Shown in pieces: positions 11,170 to 27,200 of a DNA stretch of 64,000 nucleotides. Location: contig NC_056535.1 in assembly GCF_910596095.1 (NCBI RefSeq), positions 25,328,505-25,392,504 of the forward strand, written 5' to 3'. This DNA is from Thunnus maccoyii. Its lineage: Eukaryota; Chordata; Actinopteri; Scombriformes; Scombridae. The notes under the pieces were generated by a model, which had not been told where the DNA came from, ran no database searches, and saw nothing but the letters and a program-made list of their open reading frames with translations. How positions within the stretch are numbered: position 1 is the first letter of the stretch; the number at the start of each line of letters is the position of its first letter. The position numbers were made by a program, and so were the translations under genes.

Positions 11170-12024
11170 TTAAAGGACGGGTTCACAATTTTTGAAGTCT
11201 GTCTTAAATCAATAGTCAGGTGCACATCTGAACACTGAAAGAGGTTACCTTGCTATAATCATTCCTCATGTTTATATTGGCTATAAAGATACCCTTCAAA
11301 TGCACTTTCAATGTAGAGGCCAATTCATGCTTTCTGAGTAAATGTGATGTAAATTTCGTCACCCACCCGCGAAGATCGCTCTACAGACATCTGCACACAG
11401 CCAAAAATTTGAGACTGCATGGACTGTATGTATATGCTGTAAAACAATGCAAGGGGCTTTTTTGGTGTGGGCGTGCTGTTTAAAGTATTAGTGACACAAT
11501 GAAATACAATCCAGCAAGTCCGGAAAGCACGAATTGGCCTTAAGTAACGGGGGCCAAAATCCACAATGTCTTTTAAAGTTTATCTGAAGCTTATATGAGG
11601 CTTCAGCAGACTGAGTTAGCCATATCAAGTGGATATCTGCCACATTTACAGTCTCTCTAGTGTAAAATTCCATCTTTGTGTTTCCTCAGACAGTATTTCC
11701 CTGTTGAACAGCAGTGGAAGTATAGTAACAAAAAGAGGGACTGAAAACACTGTAACAAAGATATCTACTTGGTTTGACTAAATTGTGCGACTGTAGCTTC
11801 ATTTTAGCTTCACATAGGCTAAACTTTCAAATACATGTTTGCACAGAAGGAAGGCTGTGGATTTTGTCCCCCATCAATAACATTGCCAATTCATCGTGAA
11901 TGGATCTTCTAATGGTCAGTGTGAACAGTAGGAACGATTATGGCAAGAAAAACTTTCAGTGTTCATTTGGGCACCTGATTGTTGTTTTAAGACAGACCTG
12001 TATAACGGTGAACCTGTCCTTTAA
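11170..12024. mobile_element. Long palindromic MITE with TTAA target duplication
   Basis: About 855 bp in ncoa5 intron 1. It starts TTAA-AGGACGGGTTCAC and ends GTGAACCTGTCCT-TTAA, so the termini are inverted repeats flanked by TTAA on both sides. The two halves are broadly inverted copies of each other: CAGGTGCACATCTGAACACT on the left matches the complement of the AGTGTTCATTTGGGCACCTG region on the right. TTAA duplication is known for piggyBac and Kolobok families. No transposase ORF is present, so it is non-autonomous. Related copies are at 12721-12890 and 16787-17335. Confidence 0.8.
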
Positions 12025-12516
12025 GAATGGGCCGCTCTTTCATTAGTAAACTTTACCGTTAACGTTATCCTGGCTAATTAACTGTCGCGTAGTCGTTAGA
12101 GTCAGATGTGGTCAAACTTCAATCACAGACATCGTTAAGGAAACAACACAAATCAGATGCTGGCGTCAGTTAACCTGCGTGTTAGCGGCAGTTATTTAAA
12201 TATGGAGTCCACGATGCAAATGGGTTGGCACACACTCAAACACCGGGTCATGTGAACGGAAAAAAATAAATTTTGATGTTCCGCTTTTAAAAACTGACTA
12301 AATATTGACATTTCTGAACTTAAAATATCTATTCCCGAGTGTGCGGTCCATTTATGGGGTTATGATTTACACGTAGCTATGTTAGATATTAGCTACTTCA
12401 TGTTAGCTTAGCTACCTGTTATCTTACAACCAAACGAACTAGCTTAGCAGTGAAGTAGCCAACTGCATAACGGTAATGTTGTTATGCTAAAGACAGCAGG
12501 GCGATTTTTCACTCAC

Positions 12517-12650
12517 CTTCAACGTGCATTTAATCTGTTTTCAGTCGCTTCAGGCTGCGGACAGAACTCGACTGATCACTATCTTCTCACAAAGCTTCTT
12601 TCCTCTTATTTGCTTACGGCATGGACGTATAAAGGTTTACGGCAGCTTCT
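12517..12650 (-). promoter_or_regulatory. ncoa5: ncoa5 first exon and promoter region (approximate)
   Basis: On the minus strand a strong donor GAAG|GTGAGT ends at 12517, suggesting a non-coding first exon that starts somewhere around 12600-12650. It contains a short upstream ORF (ATG CAC GTT GAA) which would end soon after splicing to the 10697-10750 exon. The transcription start is not determinable from sequence alone. Confidence 0.4.
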
Positions 12651-12720
12651 TCTTCTGTGGTCAAAGCCACTACTAAAGATATAAATAGCCACCTACTGGC
12701 GACTCAAGGGGAATTTGGTA

Positions 12721-12890
12721 TTAAAGGACAATTTTTCAAGACTGTCTTAAAACAAGTCACTCAGGTGCCCCAATAAACGTTGAAATAGATTTTTCTTGCC
12801 ATAATAATTCCTCCTTTTCATACTGGCCATTAGAAGATCCCTTCATAATGCATTTACAATGTAAGTGATGGGGGACAAAATCATGCTAGT
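12721..12890. mobile_element. Half copy of the TTAA palindromic MITE
   Basis: Begins TTAA-AGGACAATTTTTCAAG and runs through the same left arm (TACTGGCCATTAGAAGATCC, AAGTGATGGGGGACAAAATC) before similarity stops. It lies just upstream of the presumed ncoa5 first exon. The right arm is missing. Confidence 0.65.
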
Positions 12891-12899
12891 TCCTTTTGC

Positions 12900-13315
12900 C
12901 CCACACTATACCTTTTCCTACATGGAATACCTTAATGAACGGCTCCATACTGTTGTTTTTGCATAGAAGTCAGTAATTATGCAAACCACAGACATCTATA
13001 ATGCAAACATTTACATACACACTCAAACACACACAAGAATGCATACATAAACACAAAATGAGGTTTATTGGACACAATTTTGCTACATTTATTTTAAGGC
13101 AAAGAAATAAATACATTCAACACTGTGCACAATGCATATTTGTCACCGTTTTTTGTCTCATACTGTATATGTTTGTCCTCATGAAGTAGCTGAGGAAATT
13201 GCCTAATCTTGTGTCTCTGATGAAGTATTATCCCCTCTGAGACGCGTTATGCTCCCGGGCAGTTTGTTTTTGCAACTGTGTTGGTGCATAGCATGATCAA
13301 CACTAGTAACTAGCT
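12900..13315. other. Gap between ncoa5 promoter side and THAP gene 3' end
   Basis: Contains the probable 3' UTR of the THAP gene, with minus-strand AATAAA signals at 13088-13093 and 13064-13069, and a short CA-rich patch near 13015-13035. Nothing else recognised. Confidence 0.5.
13064..13069 (-). terminator. Candidate poly(A) signal of the THAP gene
   Basis: AATAAA on the minus strand about 250 nt past the stop codon; 13088-13093 is an alternative. Confidence 0.4.
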
Positions 13316-16300
13316 CTATTGCATCACCATTGCTACACAGGGGCCATTTAAGCCAACAGTGGTTTGTAAACAATCTGCTAATTCAGTGGGTGCTTGTTCC
13401 TCTGATGCAGCATCCTGTTCAAGTCTTTTGTTCTTCACTGAAGTCCTCTTTTTCAGACATCTTAATGATGGCAGTGGTTGGTTCTGTGCCCTCAGCAACA
13501 TGTATCCCTGAACTCCACAAGTGGCCAGCAGCTGTCTTGCCTTCTCCATGGTCTCGATGGACCACTTCACTCCTCTGTCGCTCTTTTGCTCGAGTCTCTC
13601 CATCTGATTAGCGTTGAAGACTTTCTCGATGTTCTGGATAAGATTTTGTTTCTCTCTTTCTAGTTTGTGTTTCTCCCGCCTTTCTTTCACAACAGCTTTA
13701 AGCAGCATCAATATTCTCTCGTCCTTCTTTCGGATGATGTTTTTAAGATGTGCTATTTTACAATCCACAGAGTCAGTGTTTTCCACAGGTGTGGAGTATT
13801 GTGTCTCAGGCTCTACACACTCGCAGTGCTCATCAGCTCCTTTCAGTTGTGGTTCCTCTGAGGTGTCACATTGAGCTGCTGTAAAATCCTGGTCATCCAA
13901 CACACACAGAAACTCACAATGTAAAGGGAGTCCAAAGCATTCAGGTTTCAGTATGTTCTCTACTGGGTCTTCATCCACACTAAAGGGATCTGCAATTGAA
14001 GAAATGTACATTGTAAAATAGCAATACAAATGACATTAGACCTATGTTATCATCATAATTATAACTCTCATGTGTATAACCAAGAACATCAGTTCAATTT
14101 TGAAACACAATATGTATAAAAATCCCCAGAAGCATTAAATTGTACCGCCAACTAAAGAATGAAACATAAACTCTAAGCTGCCAAATAAACTAATTTTTCT
14201 TGAGAAAAAAAAAGCAGATTATTTAATTGGTTCCAAGGAAATCCCCCAATGAATAGTGGTATTTATAGAGAAACTTTTACTTCTTTGAATGGAAAGCTTC
14301 AGTGTCGAGATAAAAGGTAGTAAGAGCAGCTCCGTAAATGTATGGCAGTGTTGCCCAGTGATGTACAATAAGTGACCTGATTTAAAGATGGATGAGCACA
14401 CTAGACTCTAGGGTTCCTGTCTATATCATGAGTGGATTTACTTGTACACAGTGACATATAAGGAATGTGTAAGTTCATTTAGATTTATTATTTATCCTCA
14501 CCTCTTTTACTTTCTCTTTCAATCTTTTGTTTTTGTCTTAATACCTTTTAAAATTATTTTTCTCTTTATTCTCAAACCTGTAATATATGACTATCTCATA
14601 ACATGACTCAAATCACATCAGCAAACTGCCACTAAGACTAAGATGATCTGCTTCAAAGAAACTTTCACTGGATAAACAGTATTTTTTGTTTAGGATAGTA
14701 ACCAAACTTCAGTCTCACCACTGTCCTCTGTGTCTGACGGCTCCTTCTCCACACTCTGGCTGTAGGAGTGTTCAACACTGTGTCTCTCCAGCGCAGGAAA
14801 CTGGACCTGTGTTTTGTTCAAAGTCTTATTTTGTGGGAAGTGGGTGAACTTGGTTGGTACAGCGTTTGGCTTCAACTTCCGCAGGTTGTCCATGCGCCTG
14901 GATTCGTACTGTGACTCCTCAAAGTGGTCCTAAAAACAGAGACACATGTAATGCAGATATGTTTTACCACCAACAATAAGCTTGTTCACAGTAGATTCAC
15001 ATGATAAAGCAGACTGAGCTTTTGTTTATCTGTTTGGCTGCCACTTTTCTGGATCTACAAAGTGTTTGGCTGCATCTCACAATATGCCTATTATAAGACT
15101 GTCAAAATGAAATGAGTAACATGCAAGCTGATGTTAATGGGAACACCAGTTGTAAAGCAGCAGTAACCTGACACCAAACAAACAACACTGTCTAAACTCA
15201 CTCTTCGGTAAACATGTTAAAATATCTCGGGAAATGTTTCTCTTGTATCCCAATGTAAAGCTTTTAAGCTGTGGAAATACAGCCAAACAGTTTCTTACTC
15301 CAGGCAAGCAAGTGGCAAATCATGTTTTTCTTATATACTGCTGGAAAAATCCCTGTGAAATGGTCAAGCATAAATCTGTTGTTTAATTCCCGATTCTCAA
15401 ATACTACAATATGATTAGTTGATTATTCTGCTAACAGAAAAAGAATGAACAATTATTTTATGATATATTATAACTAAGGCTCTGAATGCTAAACACTTAA
15501 TGGTCCCACTTGTCTCTGTTTTAGGCTATTATAAACTGAATATCTCTAGGTTTAGGACTGTTGTTGGTCAGACAAAAGAAGCAATATGAGCATCACCTTT
15601 TATAGACGAAAAATGTATCAATTAAATGAAAAGTAATCAACTGACTAAATGATAATGCAGTTAGTTTTCATAATTAGTTAGTTGCCAAGGGCACCAAAAT
15701 GTCCAGCAATTAGTGATTGTGCATCAAAATAGCTTGATCCTTTCAGAGACATCGGTGTCAGCTCCAGCATCTTTCCTCATATGCTGTTGCTAAGTAACTA
15801 GTGACCACTGGCTCCGTGGCAACCAGGCTGTCACTAAGGGTTGTAATGCTTGACAGCTCAGCATATAGCTGTCTGCAGATTACACGTTTTGTTTGCTCTG
15901 AAAACTGCAGGAATAATGTATCTACAATACATCCTAGTCAAACTACTGTTTACGGCGATTAATACAAAAGTGTCATGGTGGTATAATCAGCTTAAAACGG
16001 ATGCCACACTTATCCAGCTCCATAAACACCTTTTCTCATGACATTATCAAAACTCCATCACCAATACTGATGTGAATAACTCTTATATTGTCATTCAGCG
16101 GTGTTTGTACTCTTACATGAAGTACTACTGAGGTTTGTGGGACGAGATGATGAAGCATATTTGGAGAAAGCGGATCACCTCGCACAGCCTCGAGCTGTCG
16201 TGCGCTTTCCAGTTGCGCCTCCCAACCATCTTTTCCCAGATCTCTCTTCTGACGGGATCACGGGGGAAACAGTGCAACTTCTTGCCCCTCTCGTTACGAC

Positions 16301-16331
16301 TAGAGCAGCCTGTAGCCGAACAACCTCCCAT
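13316..16331 (-). CDS. THAP zinc-finger protein with P-element transposase-like C-terminal region
   Basis: Predicted 345-aa DNA-binding protein. Exons 5'->3': 16179-16331, 14719-14929, 13316-13989; both introns are GT-AG and in phase. The N terminus is a THAP domain: C4 and C9, W32, C50 and H53 form the C2CH zinc site, and the closing AVPTKF box is at 74-79. The split after LCE matches the common THAP exon junction. The middle is acidic. From about residue 205 comes a charged Lys/Arg/Glu helix, likely a coiled coil (KKDERILMLLKAVVKERREK). Then comes FNANQMERLEQ…VKWSIETMEKA…LLATCGVQGY…QPLPSLRCLKKR. This order (WSxET, CGxxGY, PLPSxRxL) is that of THAP9/P-element transposases before their RNase H-like domain, which is absent here. 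Function is unknown; probably a domesticated nuclear DNA-binding protein. The start has upstream in-frame Met codons but MGGC fits THAP N termini best. Confidence 0.82.
14930..16178 (-). other. THAP gene intron 1
   Basis: A 1.25-kb intron with no coding signal. Two patches (about 15405-15440 and 15610-15690) share ATTAGTTGATTA-type words with the hAT-like MITE but are too decayed to bound. Confidence 0.5.
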
Positions 16332-16532
16332 GATGACACTCAAATCTCCTACTTCCTCTACCTCTGGGGCCACCGTTAATAAAAAGCGACTCTTCTCCGA
16401 ACTGACAACCGACTTCAGCGGTCACACAAGTTACACCTTCTTGCTCATTGACACCCTGACAAGATACAAACATATGAAAACACGTGTTGTCCAAATTGTG
16501 TGGTTATTTTGCTCTATCCGGTCACGCCACAT

Positions 16533-16533
<1 letters not shown>

Positions 16534-16563
<30 letters not shown>
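16534..16563. repeat. Poly(T) tract upstream of the THAP gene
   Basis: Uninterrupted run of T, about 200 nt upstream of the THAP start codon. Confidence 0.95.
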
Positions 16564-16565
<2 letters not shown>

Positions 16566-16592
16566 CTTTTTTGTTTCGCTGATGTTCGCTGT

Positions 16593-16602
16593 CACGTGAC
16601 GT
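16593..16602. promoter_or_regulatory. E-box/CRE composite CACGTGACGT upstream of the THAP gene
   Basis: A CACGTG E-box overlaps a TGACGT half-CRE about 265 nt upstream of the THAP start. Such sites are common in vertebrate core promoters (USF, ATF/CREB). The role here is inferred from position only. Confidence 0.35.
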
Positions 16603-16615
16603 ATAACTTCAACCT

Positions 16616-16735
16616 GATGCTGTGTTCAGGTAATGTCGGAGTTATGAGGATTACTAGTCTGACTTGTAAAAATGGGGCTCACCTATTACCATCCAAGTCG
16701 TAATTATGACTGAGAGACACAATGGGAAACATACC
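16616..16735. repeat. Short MITE-like repeat, copy 1
   Basis: Shares TGTTCA…TCGGAGTTA, GACTTGTAAAAA and CCAAGTCGTAATTATGACTG with the sequence at 43329-43470, on the same strand. Present twice in the window, so interspersed; family not named. Confidence 0.5.
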
Positions 16736-16786
16736 AAACAAAGTTTTTTTCCTGTGAAAATTATGGTATATCGTGCTTAGTAATGC

Positions 16787-17335
16787 TTAAAGAACGGGTT
16801 CACAATTGTTCAAGTATCTTAAGACAATAGTCAGGTTCCCAAATGAACACTGAAATAGATTTTTATTGTTGTAGATAATCATTCTTACCTTTCATACTGG
16901 CCATTAGTAGATCCCTTCATAAAGCACTTACAATGTAAGTGATTGGAGCCAAAATCCACAGCCTTTCTTCTGTGCAAAAATGTATTTAAAGGTTTATCTG
17001 AAGCCAATATGAAGGGAAATAAAATGAGTGACTTTTGTGATAAAAAAAAAAAAAAAAAAAAAGACTGGAAATGTGGCAGATATCCATCTGATATGACTAA
17101 CTCAGACTGCTGAAGCCTCATATAAGCATATACGTTTCAGATAAACTTTTAAATGCATTTTTGCACAAAATAACTGTGTGGAGACACTGTGGATTTTTAC
17201 CCTCATCACTTACATTGGATCTCCTAATAGCCAGCATGAACAGGAGGAATGATTACAACGAGGAAAACGTCTTTCAGTGTAGATGTGGGCATCCGACTGT
17301 TTAAGAATTGAAAAAATTGTGAACCCGTCCTTTAA
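16787..17335. mobile_element. Second TTAA palindromic MITE
   Basis: Runs from TTAA-AGAACGGGTTCACAAT to GTGAACCCGTCCT-TTAA with the same inverted halves as 11170-12024, including TACTGGCCATTAGTAGATCC on the left and its inverted match on the right. An A-rich run (17041-17060) sits near the centre. It lies between the divergent THAP and capza1 genes. Confidence 0.78.
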
Positions 17336-17889
17336 GCATATAGGGTTGCCTGCGTTTTTTTTTGTTTTGTTTTTTTTTACATATGCAAACTTCACCGTTA
17401 TCCTGGCTATTCAACTGCCGTCCAAAGTCCAGTGCAATTAAGCCCAAAATTTAATGGATATGGTGCTACATTATAGTATTGTTTAACCCTGGAGTCATAC
17501 AACCGTCTTCAGTTGTCCTATGATGTGATGTGAACACTCGCCACTCGCAAACTCCCATCACTACCATTCATCCCATAGAACGTGAACGCAGCAGGGTTGC
17601 CAGGTTGTGAAACTGTCTGCGTCACTTTTGTAGATGAAATCAATGCAAGTTACAATCTATTTTATTCAAGCCTTTTTGAGATTAAACTAGCTAACGTTTA
17701 TACGATGTTCAGCCATTCTAATATTTATTAATCTAAGCTAGTAATTTCTATGGTTTCATTAAATATATTTTATGTTGATTCAGGACAACGTGAAAAGTGA
17801 GTTTGTGCAGTAGGGCTGTCGCTGCTGGGAGGAGTCACACATACCTGGCAACATTGACAGTCGCTTTGTTAACACTTCATTGAGCCAAG
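17336..17889. promoter_or_regulatory. capza1: capza1 upstream region and 5' UTR
   Basis: The stretch from the MITE to the capza1 ATG. It must contain the capza1 promoter and 5' UTR. I see no clear TATA box and no other gene. Confidence 0.4.
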
Positions 17890-21494
<3,605 letters not shown>

Positions 21495-22326
21495 AGGACA
21501 AAGTCTGTTGGGGTTACGACAAACTGAATTGGGGAGAAGCTGATGCTCGCGCGAAGATGTGTGATGCAACATAATGTACTGTATGTCCTTCTAAAACAGA
21601 CATTTGTTGAGGGGGGGTGGTTTTTCCAGAGAATGACAGCTTCTGTTGAGCACTAAGATGGGATGCCTTCATTTAAAAATTACATTGAGTGGTGTAACTG
21701 TCGCTCATTTACAAACACATATTATTATTTTTTCAACAAATAATGCCTTTTTTTTTTTTTTTAGTGACACTGTGAAAGTTTGGGTGATTTCCCCGCCATT
21801 CAAATTCTCACAGACACAGTTTCTGATCCCTCAGTGCTTCAGTCGGCTACACATCCTCCCAAACCCCATGACTTTCATGTAGCAACTAATTTTCACTCTT
21901 TATATAACATACCTAATATTCTTTTAAGAGCTTCCAATACCTCTATAGTTTTTTATTAACAGAGGGCAAATATGCAATTCGATATGTTGGAGAGAGACTT
22001 AACAGTATCAAATTATACAGTTTCTGTTCCAGTCAAAAAGATCCCATCTGTTTATATTTATGCATTCCTCTGGATGCAGCATTGTGGCCAGCGGGCATGC
22101 CAAAGTATAAATGACTTTTCTTTTTTTTTTTTCACTCACTGACCAGATTCTACCTTCCCTCTTAAAGTTGGACTTTTAGTTAGCAATTTCTCTCTGTTGT
22201 AGAGAGACATTTTCCGTGATAATCCTTCTATTTCTGTAAAAGTATTGGCATCCTCCTGCCAGCTGTTTGCCTTTAGCTTTTGCTATATTTTTTTATACAA
22301 ACTGTAAGTACATTTATTATTCATGA

Positions 22327-22332
22327 AATAAA
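22327..22332 (+). terminator. capza1: capza1 poly(A) signal
   Basis: AATAAA about 830 nt after the capza1 stop, following a T-rich 3' UTR. A few cleavage-compatible bases follow. Confidence 0.6.
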
Positions 22333-22897
22333 AATGTTGCACCAAGTATAATCTTCAAGCAATGGTAATATTTTGTGTTTTACATCATGTTTGGGGTTTC
22401 AAAGGAGCCTGGGCACCAAATGTTTCTTTGGTTGAAGGCTGAATTCAAGGCCGTAGTTACAGTATAATTGAGGGCACAGATATCATGTTTTTTCAGATAT
22501 CTTGTCTGGGAATTTGAGGGAGTTATTGACACATTGACCTGACAATAAGTATACATTTCTCAGTTAAACATAAAAAAAATTGCAGAAAATATAATGAACA
22601 AATAAAAAGTAAAAAAATAAATATTTAAGTGTGGTTGGTCAAAATTCTCTTAGGTGGAAGCAGTTCTGGGGAAATTCGGACTCATGATCTCAACATTTCT
22701 AAAATCTCAGCTATACTGTCATGGCTGCATAGATTTGCAAACATTTAATGCTTTGCTGTGACATTAGCTGTAACATGCAGACCAACGTCCTTTGAGATTT
22801 TCTTTATAATGAAGCACACAAGTATGCAACTGATCATTTTGCTTTAGCTTTGTATTGGCTGTATGTTTATGTGCTTCATGTCCATAATCAACGCTAT

Positions 22898-23706
22898 GTT
22901 TTGAGGTACCTGTACTTGAGTATTTCCATTTTATGTACTTCCACTCCACGACATTTCCGATGGAAATATTGTACTCTGTACTCCACTACATTTATTTGAC
23001 AGCTTTAGTTATTTTTTCAAATGAAGATTTGACACAATGGATAATATAACAAGCTTTTAAAATACAACACATTGTTAAAGATTAAACCAGTGGTTTACAA
23101 CCTTTTTGGCTTTTGATGTCTTACAAAAACTAGTTGGGGTCACATTTCAGATGTCTGAGTTGTTAATAGCTCCACTAAATAGTGATTTTTCCCTCTAAAC
23201 TTCTCCCATGGTTTCAATAAATCTTCAAAGGATCCAATATTTCACCAAAAATCAAAGATTAGAGAAAAAGTCCAAAAACTGAAAACAGATTTGTGTATCA
23301 GAACTTTGTCTTCTTTCTTCTGCCATTAATCATCTCACGACCCCTCAGATTTATCTGGTGACCCTTTGGAGGGGCCAGACCCCTAGGTTGGGAACCACTG
23401 GACTAAACTAGCTAACTGTATATAAAGTAGTTCAAACTAGCTCCACCTCCAGCAGCTACAACAGTGACATGCTGCTTACACACTGATGCTTTAGTAATAA
23501 TAAGTTAATGATGCCATATATAATAATGTAACAGTCAGAGGGACCAAACCACTACTTTTATTATCATACTTATGTACATTTATTTATGTACTTTAACTTA
23601 AGTAGGATTTTTCATGCAGGACTTTCACTTGTAATGGAGTATTTTTACATTGCTGTATTAGTACTTTAACTTAAGTTAATGATCTGAATATTACTTCCAC
23701 CACCGA
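22898..23706. mobile_element. Composite of two hAT-like MITEs, one nested in the other
   Basis: The outer element carries the teleost stretch TACCTGTACTTGAGTATTTC near its left end and ends TTACTTCCACCACCG after GTACTTTAACTTAAGT. The left terminus is truncated compared with the copy at 55103. Inside it, at 23089-23400, is a second element with inverted ends: CAGTGGTTTACAACCT and AGGTTGGGAACCACTG. No transposase is encoded. It lies between capza1 and mov10. Confidence 0.7.
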
Positions 23707-24299
23707 TACTAATGGACTAATGAACTTTGGTCCATTTTACATGACTCCAGTACCTGCTCTGTTGATTATGTAATGAACGCAAACCAGGGAGCGTCAACAA
23801 CAACATGTCTGAGCAAGCCTGTGAACTCCTTATATGACAGTAATAAAAACATTTTAATTTCGGCCCTTTTAAAGACAATTAAAGACAGAACATGTCGCAC
23901 TTAAGTTTTTCGTTTCTATTAGGTATTTTTGCTCTGTCGCCGAAGTGTTTTCGCTCGGTTTGTGTGAACCAGTTACAGACGCTCCCTGGTTTGGAGCCGT
24001 TGGGGAGCGTTCATCAGCTCGACTTTTGCGCTAAACTGCGCCGAGTATGAGATCTATAAATCATGAAACCGATATTTTCACCTATCAAACAGGTGAGAAA
24101 TCGATGCCCGCATTAACGGTTAACGCAAAAGTCACGCAAAATACGTAAAATTTCGGAAATATCCTCCGTGTCAGAGCGCATTTAGACCAGACGCCCACGT
24201 TAATGGTTCAGGAAATTCACAGTGATCGCTGTCCAGCAGCCGATGAACTTCCTGATTTCGGTCAGTTGATTGTCAGCAGCAGCGGCCCGTAACGTCAAC
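23707..24299 (+). promoter_or_regulatory. mov10: mov10 upstream region and 5' UTR
   Basis: The stretch between the MITE and the mov10 ATG, becoming richer in CpG from about 23930. It should contain the promoter. An interferon-response-like motif at 23904-23917 is discussed under findings. No TATA box is obvious. Confidence 0.4.
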
Positions 24300-27200
24300 A
24301 TGCCGTCGGTTATTGACTCGCTTGAATCCGGACTGGACTTCATTGGATATCTGGGAGACAGAATATCCAACAACAGCAAAAAGGAACTTCGGGAAATCTA
24401 CAACTCTGAATTTAAGGGCAGGTGAGCTTCAGAGACAAGTGTGTGACACATGCAGGTGTTGTGTATAACTCTCCTAACTTAATCTCTGTTTTGTATGTCT
24501 GTTCATAGAGAGGGAATAAAACATCCTAGCTTTTCCAGTGTCATCTATGCTCTTCTGAAATTCAACAAAGCCCACATAAAACATGGAAAAATCTACATCA
24601 ATGTCAAACCTCAGGTATGATATGCTCATATATCTCCATAGCTGCCTGCTGCTGTGAGGAAATAAACCTGGACATATTTTGTCTTTTGCTGCAACTGCAA
24701 GAAAACACAGAAATAAAATGAGGACGCATCATTATTATTTTTATTCTCACTGTAGGTTCGAGTGTACTGTGACCAGTGGAGGAAGCCCCGGGCCCCTCAG
24801 CCGCACAGTCCCAGCTCTGGCCCTCAGAAAACAGCTGAGACACCTGCGCCCTCCTCTGTTCCCTCCACCCCGGTGAACCCTGTGCTGACCCCTAAGAAAA
24901 AGCTGGCTACAGAAGTCCTTAAGAAGTTAAAAGCTAACAGGTAAGTTTCTTTGAAGAATCAGATTCCAACTTTATTATCCCACACAGGAAAATTGGTTTG
25001 GTTTTAAGACATACTAATAGTTTTATTTAAGACACATAAAAATACTCTGTAGGTATGGAATCTGCTCTTTCTCTTTCTCTGGAAAAAATGCAGAATCTAT
25101 GAATATGCAAATATTGTTCATTTGAAAGGTTCAACTGCTGGACACAAAATATCTCCTACTCTCTCAAGTGTATGTAAACTGGACACTTAAGGTTTGACTT
25201 GGGAAAGTTGTATATTTTACAGCGATTGGCTTTCAAACGAGTTGTGATGTCACAAATATAATAAATCTGATGTAAGGTGAGCACAGAGAAGCTTTCTCTC
25301 TTTAGCAGATGAATGTGTCAACAGTCTTCTAGTGTCAAACTCAGCACAGTGAAGCTCAAACATCCAGAAAAAACATTTTTAAATGGACGGGGACTTTAAG
25401 AATGAACAGTATAGAGGTGCAACTAACAATTGTTTTTTAATTAACAATTGATCTGCCGGTTATTTTTTATCCATTAATCAGTACGGTCTAGACCTGCTCT
25501 ATGTGAAAAGTGCCTTGAGATAACATCTGTTGTGATTTTGAGCTCTATAAATTAAATTTGGCTCGACTTGAGTTAGTCGTTTTGTCTGTAAAATGCCAGA
25601 AAATAGTGAAAAATGCCCGTTATATCTCTTCAAATGTCATTCAGTTTATCATCACAGAAGACAAAGAAACCCCTAAAATCATCACATTTGAGAAGTTGAA
25701 ACCAACAAATGGCATTGTCTCTTTAAGTTTTTCTGTCGATTGACTAATTGTTGCAGCTCCAGTGCTGTGTAGGATGCTGATATGTTCATCAGACCCATAT
25801 TGCATTCTCACACCAATAGCAGATTTTTTTCACTACAAGAAAAATGTGTTGAAGTTACTGCATGAAATGACTTTTTGGATTATTTCTATGGCAGTCTTGC
25901 TTTCATTTTATAGCAGACAGTCCAGGGAGAAAAAGGGAGGGAAACGGAGGGGAATGCATACGTCCCTGGTCAGACTCAGACTGGGAAAGTTGTAGTTACA
26001 TGGTATGCATTGTATGCTGCTCAACCACTGGGATGCATCGGCTTTTTTACACCATGTCGATTTATAGTAGTAAACTCTGCAGCCTGATTGCGTCTCTCTC
26101 TCACAGGAAAGAGTTGACAGCTGACAAGGGGGGCATTGAGATCACCTCTGACCCCGTGGCGAGCGGTGGCAAGGTTCAGATCACAATGGACCGTCTGAAG
26201 GAGTTGTTCATCGTCAGGTTCCACATCGTGAACAAGGGAGCCGACTGCATCCACTTCACCTACTACACCGCCCTGCACAATATGCGCTGTTTCACTCTGG
26301 AGGACGAGAGGAGAGTCACCAGAGCCTGTCCGCTGTTCCTCTGTCCTGGTGAGACAACTAACACTCATCATCTCCCTCTGAACTGACTGAAGAGGTAATT
26401 AATGCTCACAGTTCCCTCTGTGCTTTTATTTTTGCTTCCACAGGGGAAAGCTATGAGATTTTGGTCCGCTACAAGCTGTACCACTATGGATATTTTCCTG
26501 CCACAATGTACTTTGAGTTCTGCCCGGATCTACCAGCATCTGTGCCCTTCTGCATCGTGAGGGAGATGGAAGCTGCAGCCAGGACTCCGCTGGCTGTGGA
26601 GCTGGGGCCTGTGGCTCCTTACAAACCATTTCAGGTGGTCACACGCAAGCCCGTTGACACTGTGATAGTGGAGGGAGTGCCTCCCGAGAGGTATGCTATT
26701 AAAAACGTATTATATACAAGTCTGAAATTCACATTCGAAATGCACTTTTACGCCTGGTTGTTGAAAAAGAATCATGCTGGTCCCATAGTTTAAGAAATAA
26801 TGTCGCACACTGTCCTGCTATATCCAAATAGAATGAGTAGATTTCATCCACAGCAGCAGGGAATCCATTATTACAGATGTCAGTTCAAATGAAGTTATTT
26901 TCTTCACTTGTAATTTAGATTGATCGGTGACTGCAGCCATACTGGTTACTGAAATTGTGTTTTATTATTGCAGACTACAGTCATGATGTGTTTGTGTTTT
27001 ATTCCTCCCTGCAGTTCTGTTGTCCAGCATCTAAAGATGAAATTAGGAGACTACAAGTACCCTCGTTACCTAAAGGAACTGGCTAAACAAAGGATGGAGG
27101 ACTCTGAGTATCTCTCTGCAGCTGCCAGACAGAACCTGGCATCAGTGAAGTGAGAGGAAGACCTAATTAAACACATTTAACACTTTATGGAGCTAACTAG

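Noticed and set aside
13330-13874. Several plus-strand open frames of 60-93 codons
   Set aside because: They are antisense to the THAP gene last exon, with no similarity or start context.
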